This document shows, in pieces, positions 60,801 through 64,000 of a DNA stretch of 64,000 nucleotides; the stretch's first letter is position 1, and every line of letters starts with the position of its first letter. The position numbers and the translations under genes were made by a program. The notes beneath the pieces were generated by a model. It was given only the letters and a program-made list of their open reading frames with translations, made no database searches and was not told where the DNA came from. The DNA is from Atrina japonica (lineage: Eukaryota; Mollusca; Bivalvia; Pterioida; Pinnidae): positions 1,676,501-1,740,500 of the forward strand of contig BROG01000073.1 of assembly GCA_030159075.1 (NCBI GenBank), in the 5' to 3' direction.

Positions 60801-62012
60801 TGGCTTTAATCTCATATACACATGAGCTGATGATACTTTATCTACATGAAACCTGTGAAGAACAAAAAGTACATGTAGGCTGTAATCTAAGACTTAGCCA
60901 TGAGTTAGCTCATCACTTTACTGAGTTGTTCTGGGTCATTATTATACCACAAAATGAAGACAGCTTACAAAAACATTTAAAATCTATTCCTAATTACTAT
61001 TGGACAGAGAAAATATCAAATCATGCAAACTCAACTGCTGTTAGGATGCAACTATCAGAGTTCTGATCTTTATAAAAATCATCTTAATGGTAACAAAATG
61101 TGCACAGGATACAATATACCATAAACTGCACATCACATTTTACTGTACTGTAGACAGTATCATCAAATTTGAATACAAACAATAAATTCAATAACTGAAT
61201 AATTTCAGTGTGAAAGTTGAGTGACATTTTTGCTCAAAGGATGGCCTTTGTATGGTGAGTGTTACTAGGAAGATATCGGCTGCAGTCCAAGACTTTATAA
61301 AATGAAGTAGTTAATTTGAGTGAACCAGACACCTTAGTTTCACTTTCTCATCTCTACTCAATTATTACAGCTTAAACATGGAAAATCTCCCTTCTCATTA
61401 CTGTTCTTCTACTTTATTCTATTAAGATTTTTGCAAATTTGTTACTCATAACTCATTGAACAAACCCAGATATCACTTTCTACATTTTGTCTATTTCTTC
61501 TTTTTCTTCATCAAGTGACATCTAAATTATTACATTATATTAACTACATCAGAAAAAAATCACAAGTAACACTATGAGGAAAGAGCATTACATTAGATGG
61601 TTCTTGTAGCCCAATTGTAAAAGTTTATGTGTATATTGTTGCATTTACAGACTCTGAATCGATAAATATTGTTTAAACCAGCAAAACGATATAAGTCAAT
61701 TAATCAATAATATTGCAGTTGACACAGAAAAGATATTTGAATATTGTCTAAACCAATTTGCTGTTATATTACAATGTATCAGTATTATATTTATATAGAA
61801 ATGTAAAATGATCATTTCATCAAACTTTTGAGTTGTCAAAACTATGACAGCTATTGAAGATATAAATATGAAATTGCAGTTCTGTTATGGATGTATGTAC
61901 CTAGTGACAAACATAAATATACAAGTTAAAGTATTAAGATAATGAACAGGTTGTACTTTTGTCCTAACTTACCATACATCTTCTGGAAATCCCCATCTTA
62001 TTAATTCTTCAT
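47293..62012 (-). CDS. CCDC25: CCDC25, NFACT-R/DUF814 coiled-coil protein (visible span, 5' end missing)
   Basis: Visible exons on the minus strand: 62012-61973, 60852-60801, 57779-57704, 56742-56639, 55964-55762, 49598-49553, 47325-47293. All borders are GT-AG and the phases agree. They give 183 full residues plus a partial first codon; human CCDC25 has 208, so only about 24 N-terminal residues are missing. The N-terminal half is the NFACT-R fold ([57 protein letters not shown]). The C-terminal half is a Lys/Glu/Arg coiled coil ending [10 protein letters not shown]. The family includes yeast Jlp2. Human CCDC25 has been reported as a membrane sensor of extracellular-trap DNA; whether that applies here is unknown. 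Confidence 0.95.
47930..48850. repeat. About 65-bp minisatellite with higher-order structure in last CCDC25 intron
   Basis: The basic phrase is 'GATAACTAAATAACTTGTAG', 'CTGGTATCAACTATACAGTA', 'AAGTATGTCAATAATGTGTG', repeated about 14 times. Diagnostic variants (TTGCAACTGG at about 48101, 48273 and 48510; TTGTACCTGG at 48371 and 48608) recur in the same order, showing duplication of multi-unit blocks. The phrase continues beyond the MITE and SINE inserted at 48873-49403. Confidence 0.92.
48873..49051. mobile_element. 179-bp Tc1/mariner-like MITE, copy 2, with TA duplication
   Basis: It starts CAGTAAAACC and ends GGTTTTACTG, flanked by TA on both sides (48871-48872, 49052-49053). The flanks joined without the element (CATAAAG-TA-ATTATA) match the uninterrupted paralogous sequence at 47878-47892 (CATAAAGTAACTATA). 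Same length as copy 1. Confidence 0.92.
49125..49403 (-). mobile_element. SINE of the 903 family with variant head, 7-bp duplication
   Basis: The tail (TTTGTTTGTTTATTGTTGTT) and body ('ACTCATATGGAGACGTCACC', 'TTTTGGCCTATGCTCGACAC') match the other copies. The 5' head differs and carries a B-box-like GGGTTCGATCC on the minus strand. It is flanked by AACTAGT at 49118-49124 and 49404-49410, and it interrupts the 65-bp minisatellite. Confidence 0.85.
49553..49598 (-). CDS. CCDC25: CCDC25 exon
   Basis: 46 nt with acceptor TTTTTTCAG|A and donor AAG|GTATGT. It encodes [15 protein letters not shown], matching SYSSLMKVENMSSNQ of human CCDC25. It is a small exon lying between two large minisatellite arrays. 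Confidence 0.93.
49930..52335. repeat. 2.4-kb minisatellite, 24-bp unit, about 100 copies, in CCDC25 intron
   Basis: The unit is AACTAGGTAACTGTATAAAC plus AGGT, with common variants: G or A at 'TA(A/G)GTAAC', GTGACT for GTAACT, GCATAAAC for GTATAAAC, and a 23-bp form TATAACAGG. Variants occur in recurring runs. Because 24 is divisible by three, several reverse frames stay open for about 140-230 codons of (LFIQLLSY)n or (YLVTCLYS)n. These are array artefacts, not genes. Confidence 0.97.
52371..52700 (-). mobile_element. Degenerate SINE-like element
   Basis: The right end reads, on the minus strand, 'TGATCAGGTGGTAGAGCATG', an A-box-like tRNA head. The left end carries 'TTTTATTGTTGTTTTACAT', similar to the SINE tail at 49131. 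The interior shares the 'GACACAGGACCTTGGTTTAA' and 'TCTTATCCAAAAGACGTGAC' phrases with the other SINEs. Strongly diverged; no duplication found. Confidence 0.55.
52730..53290. repeat. 78-bp minisatellite, 7 copies
   Basis: Units start at 52730, 52808, 52886, 52964, 53042, 53120 and 53198, each running 'CAACCAATTATTACTAAAGA' to 'CTCCCCTTCTCTGTTCTGGT'. The first six are nearly identical and the last is diverged. It shares 'AACTTATCTACATTGTTCTT' with the 49-bp array at 54620. Confidence 0.95.
53295..54615. mobile_element. Probable hAT-like insertion splitting two related minisatellites
   Basis: At 53295 the array phrase GTCAAG runs into CAGGGCTCTAAGTACACC, a hAT-style CAGGG start like the element at 57870, with 'GTCACCAAATGGCGAC' close behind. 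The array resumes at about 54625 with GATACAGCTTTAAC after TTTTAGTCGCC. The matching right terminus (CCCTG) is missing, so the right end is truncated, and no duplication is seen. Confidence 0.45.
54620..55215. repeat. 49-bp minisatellite, about 12 copies
   Basis: Units (CAAGTTCTGATATACAGCTT, TAACTTATCTACATTGTTCT, CCTGTCAAG) begin at 54662, 54711, 54760, 54809, 54858, 54907, 54956, 55005, 55054, 55103, and about 55152 and 55201 (diverged). Two units carry CCCCT in place of TTATCT, as in the 78-bp array. Confidence 0.94.
55762..55964 (-). CDS. CCDC25: CCDC25 exon (coiled coil)
   Basis: 203 nt with acceptor TTTTTTAAG|GTG and donor TTAAG|GTAATT. It encodes [20 protein letters not shown] and [18 protein letters not shown], then a highly charged Lys/Glu/Gln helix, as in the C-terminal coiled coil of CCDC25. 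Confidence 0.95.
56639..56742 (-). CDS. CCDC25: CCDC25 exon
   Basis: 104 nt with acceptor TTTGATAG|GA and donor GAG|GTAATT. It encodes [20 protein letters not shown] and [14 protein letters not shown], the 'VVYTPWxNLKKTxxMDVGQxGFH' signature shared with the NFACT-R domain of NEMF/Rqc2-type proteins. Confidence 0.96.
57055..57130. repeat. Short fragment resembling the CAGGG-element terminus
   Basis: ACTTGTCCTCTTGGACAAGT forms a small hairpin and is followed by 'GATTACTTGTCCGAGCC'. This echoes 'ACTCGCCCTTTGGGCGAGTG...ACTTGCCCGAAC' just inside the element at 57870. It is probably a relic of the same broad family. Confidence 0.35.
57704..57779 (-). CDS. CCDC25: CCDC25 exon
   Basis: 76 nt with acceptor TTTCTTTCAG|AAT and donor ACAAG|GTATTA. 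It encodes [20 protein letters not shown] and ANSIQ, matching [25 protein letters not shown] hAT-like element begins 90 nt upstream of its acceptor. Confidence 0.95.
57825..57869. repeat. (GT)n microsatellite
   Basis: About 22 GT units directly abutting the CAGGG element. A more degenerate (GT)n with GTAG/GTAT variants continues on the other side at 58918-59090, so the two tracts were once one. Confidence 0.95.
57870..58917. mobile_element. 1048-bp hAT-like element inserted in the GT microsatellite
   Basis: The termini are CAGGGCTCGAAAAAT and ATTTTTCGAACCCTG (14 of 15 positions complementary), with CAGGG ends as in many hAT elements. Subterminal hairpin-like blocks ACTCGCCC-TTT-GGGCGAGT (left) and ACTCGCC-AAT-GCGAGT (right) are present. 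Flanks on both sides are (GT)n, so the 8-bp duplication expected of hAT cannot be told from the microsatellite. No transposase; non-autonomous. Part of its interior recurs, inverted, at 22980-23640. Confidence 0.8.
58918..59090. repeat. Degenerate (GT)n continuing the microsatellite
   Basis: GTGTGTAGGTGTGTGTATGTG-type variants. Long reverse-frame His/Thr-rich open frames here are artefacts. Confidence 0.93.
59190..59330. repeat. Diverged duplication in CCDC25 intron
   Basis: 'GATTCTGATC(T/A)GATATACATT', 'ATAGCAC(C/A)AGTACCAGTTAC' occurs at about 59133-59177 and again at 59249-59293. This is a local duplication of roughly 116 bp. Confidence 0.6.
60358..60513. repeat. Two-copy 78-bp tandem duplication
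   Basis: ACATGGCCATCGAAAATCAT onward is repeated from 60358 at 60436 with a single visible change (AAAACATGG/AAAGCATGG). The near-identity indicates a recent duplication. Confidence 0.93.
60801..60852 (-). CDS. CCDC25: CCDC25 exon
   Basis: 52 nt with acceptor CTTCACAG|G and donor CCA|GTAAGT. It encodes [17 protein letters not shown], the conserved FHVDKLSSAHVYLRL motif of the NFACT-R domain. Confidence 0.95.
60853..61972 (-). other. CCDC25 intron, nothing recognised
   Basis: About 1.1 kb of AT-rich intron without a bounded repeat or RNA gene. Confidence 0.5.
61973..62012 (-). CDS. CCDC25: CCDC25 exon (first one confidently seen)
   Basis: 40 nt with acceptor TCTTTCAG|AT and donor GTATG|GTAAGT. 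It encodes [13 protein letters not shown], matching (N)EDLIKHGWPEDIW of human CCDC25. Confidence 0.93.
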
Positions 62013-62124
62013 CTGAAAGATTATATGTATTTCTGATTTAACATAATAACCAAATGTCAGTGCCTTAATGTGAAATGTTGCTTTAAGCATATATCAGCAA
62101 AAACTGCCTAAAATAAATGTATGA

Positions 62125-63885
62125 AACAAGAGGCCCAAGAGGGCCTCAATCACTCACCTGAGAACCACCTACAAATGTGGAAAGAAGATCAAAAAGAATA
62201 TGTACATGTAGGCTGATCTGGCCAAAAAAAATTATTGCAGTTTTAAGAAATTCATAAAAATATCTAAAAACTGCATTTCAGCAAAATTCTTGTACAAAAA
62301 CATTTCTTCACCTATATGCAAGTAAAACACATTCCAAGAATGCATCGTTGTGAATGCAAGGGGAGATAATTGAGGAAATCATGCAAAAATGAATTATAGA
62401 CTACTTCAAGAACACGCCAAAAATTAATATTCCAATTTATATGAAAAATACGAACTTGCATCATAAATTCATGTAGATCACTAAAAAACAATCTGTTTTT
62501 CAATTCATGTAGTGGTTCTGGAGAAGTAGATTTTTAAAGTAGGGTACCTCATGTGACCTATTTTGCCCAACCCGGATTTACCCTAGGGCTGATCTGGCTG
62601 AAAACTACAAAATGGGTAGAGGATTAAATGAATGCATCAAAGTGAATACAAGGGGAGATAATAGAGGAAATCATGCAAAAATGAATGAAAATGACAAAGT
62701 ATGAAAAGACCTCAAAAAAGCGTCAAATATTAATATTCAACTTTGTAAAAAAAATCAATTTTAAATCATACATCCATGTAGATCACTCAGAAACAATCTG
62801 TTTTTCAATTTATATAGCAGTTCTGGAGAAGAAGATTTTAAAAGAGGGGTACCTTATGTGACCTATTTTGCCCCATCCCAGGGCTGATCTGGCTGAAAAC
62901 TACAAATATGGTAGAGGACCTTGAGTTCTTGTGTCCTGTAAAGTTTCTTAAAAATTCCTCCAGTGGTTTTGAAACAAAAGTTGATAGTATGAAAATGCAC
63001 ACCCCTCTTTTTTGCAGTCTTAGAAATGTCTGAAAAGACCCCAATAATGCGTCAAAAATTAATATTCTGATTTCTATGAAAAATACAAACTTGAATCATA
63101 TCTCCATGTAGATCACTCAGAAACAATCTGTTTTTCAATTCATGCAGCAGATCTGAAGAAGATTTTTAAAGAGGGGAACCTTATGTGACCTATTTTGCAC
63201 CACCCCAGATCCGCCCTGTGGCCGATCTGGCTGAAAACTATACACTTAACTATCACCATCTGAACTGAAATTTATCAAATTTATGTCTTTGTGGAAACAA
63301 GAGGTCCAAGTGGGCCTAATTCATTCACCTGAGAACCATCTACAAATGAAGACAAAGAAGAATATAGAATAGTAGAGTGAGTTTTTGTTTCCTGAAAGTT
63401 TTGTCATAATCCTTTCAGTGGTTTCCAAGAACAAGCTGACCATGTGAAAGAATTATCCACCCCCTCTTCTTACAAATTCATAAAAATCTTAAAAATTCAA
63501 TTTTGGCAAAAACATTTCTTCGCCTAATTACAAGTAAAATACATTAAATAAATGTATCAAAGTGAATACATCAGGAGATAACTGAGGAAATCATGCAAAA
63601 ATGAATGAAAATGACAAATCTGAAAAGACCTCAAAACTGCATCAAAAATAAATATTCTGATTTCTATAAAAAATACAAACTTGAGTCATACATCCATGTA
63701 AACCACTCAGAAACAATCTGTTTTTCAATTCATGCAGTGGTCCTGGAGAATAAGATTTTTAAAGAGGCGTACCTTCTGTGATCTATATTGCTCAACTCCT
63801 GGGTTGATCTGATTGAAAACTTACAAAGTTGGTAAAGGACCTTTAGCAATTGCTTCTGCTCAGGTGAGCTAAAAAAAGCTAACAT
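62125..63885. mobile_element. About 1.75-kb element of the AGAGGCCCA/CTCACCTGAG family
   Basis: It starts with ACAAGAGGCCCAAGAGGGCC, then TCACTCACCTGAGAACC, and finishes with CTGCTCAGGTGAGCTAAAAA, so CTCACCTGAG and CTCAGGTGAG are inverted at the two ends. A second head (ACAAGAGGTCCAAGTGGGCC) sits at 63297. The body is four diverged units of about 300-350 bp ('CATCCATGTAGATCACTCAG', 'CAGTTCTGGAGAAGAAGATT', 'GGGCTGATCTGGCTGAAAAC'). Related units are at 37793-38965. No coding frame. Confidence 0.75.
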
Positions 63886-63949
63886 TAAATTGTGCTAAGA
63901 TACCTCATTTTACAGTACATGTATTTGAATTTTTTTTACAAATACTTAC

Positions 63950-64000
63950 TAGCATTCACAAATATTGCAAGAAGGGAATCAGAAGTTTTTGGCAACCAGA
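63950..64000 (-). CDS. Candidate partial exon at right edge (possible alternative 5' exon of CCDC25)
   Basis: On the minus strand, a frame open to the window edge (WLPKTSDSLLAIFVNA plus one base) ends at a strong donor A|GTAAGT at 63950/63949. Its phase would join the CCDC25 exon at 62012 in frame. The peptide does not resemble the usual CCDC25 N-terminus, so it is a different first exon, an exon of something else, or chance. Confidence 0.25.

Overview
The window is nuclear DNA of an animal, most probably a bivalve mollusc. It is AT-rich, its genes are built from short exons (40-240 nt) in long GT-AG introns, and it is crowded with tRNA-derived SINEs, TIR elements, a DIRS/Ngaro-type retroelement and the 'AGAGGCCCA...GGGCC...CTCACCTGAG' repeat that I associate with bivalve genomes. 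The species cannot be fixed from sequence alone.

Two conserved protein-coding genes are supported, both on the minus strand. (1) An RFX1/2/3-class transcription factor occupies about 31.7 kb down to 5.5 kb. Fifteen coding exons join without a frame break into a protein of about 772 residues. A non-coding first exon is inferred near 31.55-31.7 kb, and a cluster of RFX-type X-box motifs lies just inside intron 1. (2) CCDC25, an NFACT-R/DUF814 coiled-coil protein, runs from beyond the right edge to its stop codon at 47293. Seven coding exons are visible, about 184 of roughly 208 residues. Its first exon or exons are outside the window, or unrecognised.

Layout: 1-300 irregular tandem repeat; about 430-3430 decayed DIRS/Ngaro-like retroelement (minus strand: gag-like, RT/RNase H, tyrosine recombinase) split by a SINE with a 12-bp target duplication; 3.5-5.5 kb RFX 3' UTR and flank; 5.5-31.7 kb RFX gene; 31.7-47.3 kb intergenic, holding a LINE 3' fragment, SINEs, a 30-bp minisatellite, microsatellites, MITEs and a 184-base G run; 47.3-64 kb CCDC25, whose introns hold four large minisatellite arrays and several TIR elements.

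The most unusual feature is inside RFX. The last 22 nt of coding exon 13 and the first 17 nt of its intron form a 39-bp unit tandemly repeated nine times, so the 5' splice site exists in eight GT-containing copies plus one mutated copy. The two nearest extra donors would each add 13 residues in frame. Further points of interest are a consensus X-box in RFX's own intron 1 (possible autoregulation), a MITE whose empty site is preserved in a neighbouring duplicate, a hAT-like element inserted in a GT microsatellite 90 nt from a CCDC25 exon, and a 4.3-kb piggyBac-like element in RFX intron 3. I found no prokaryotic-type system, CRISPR array or operon.
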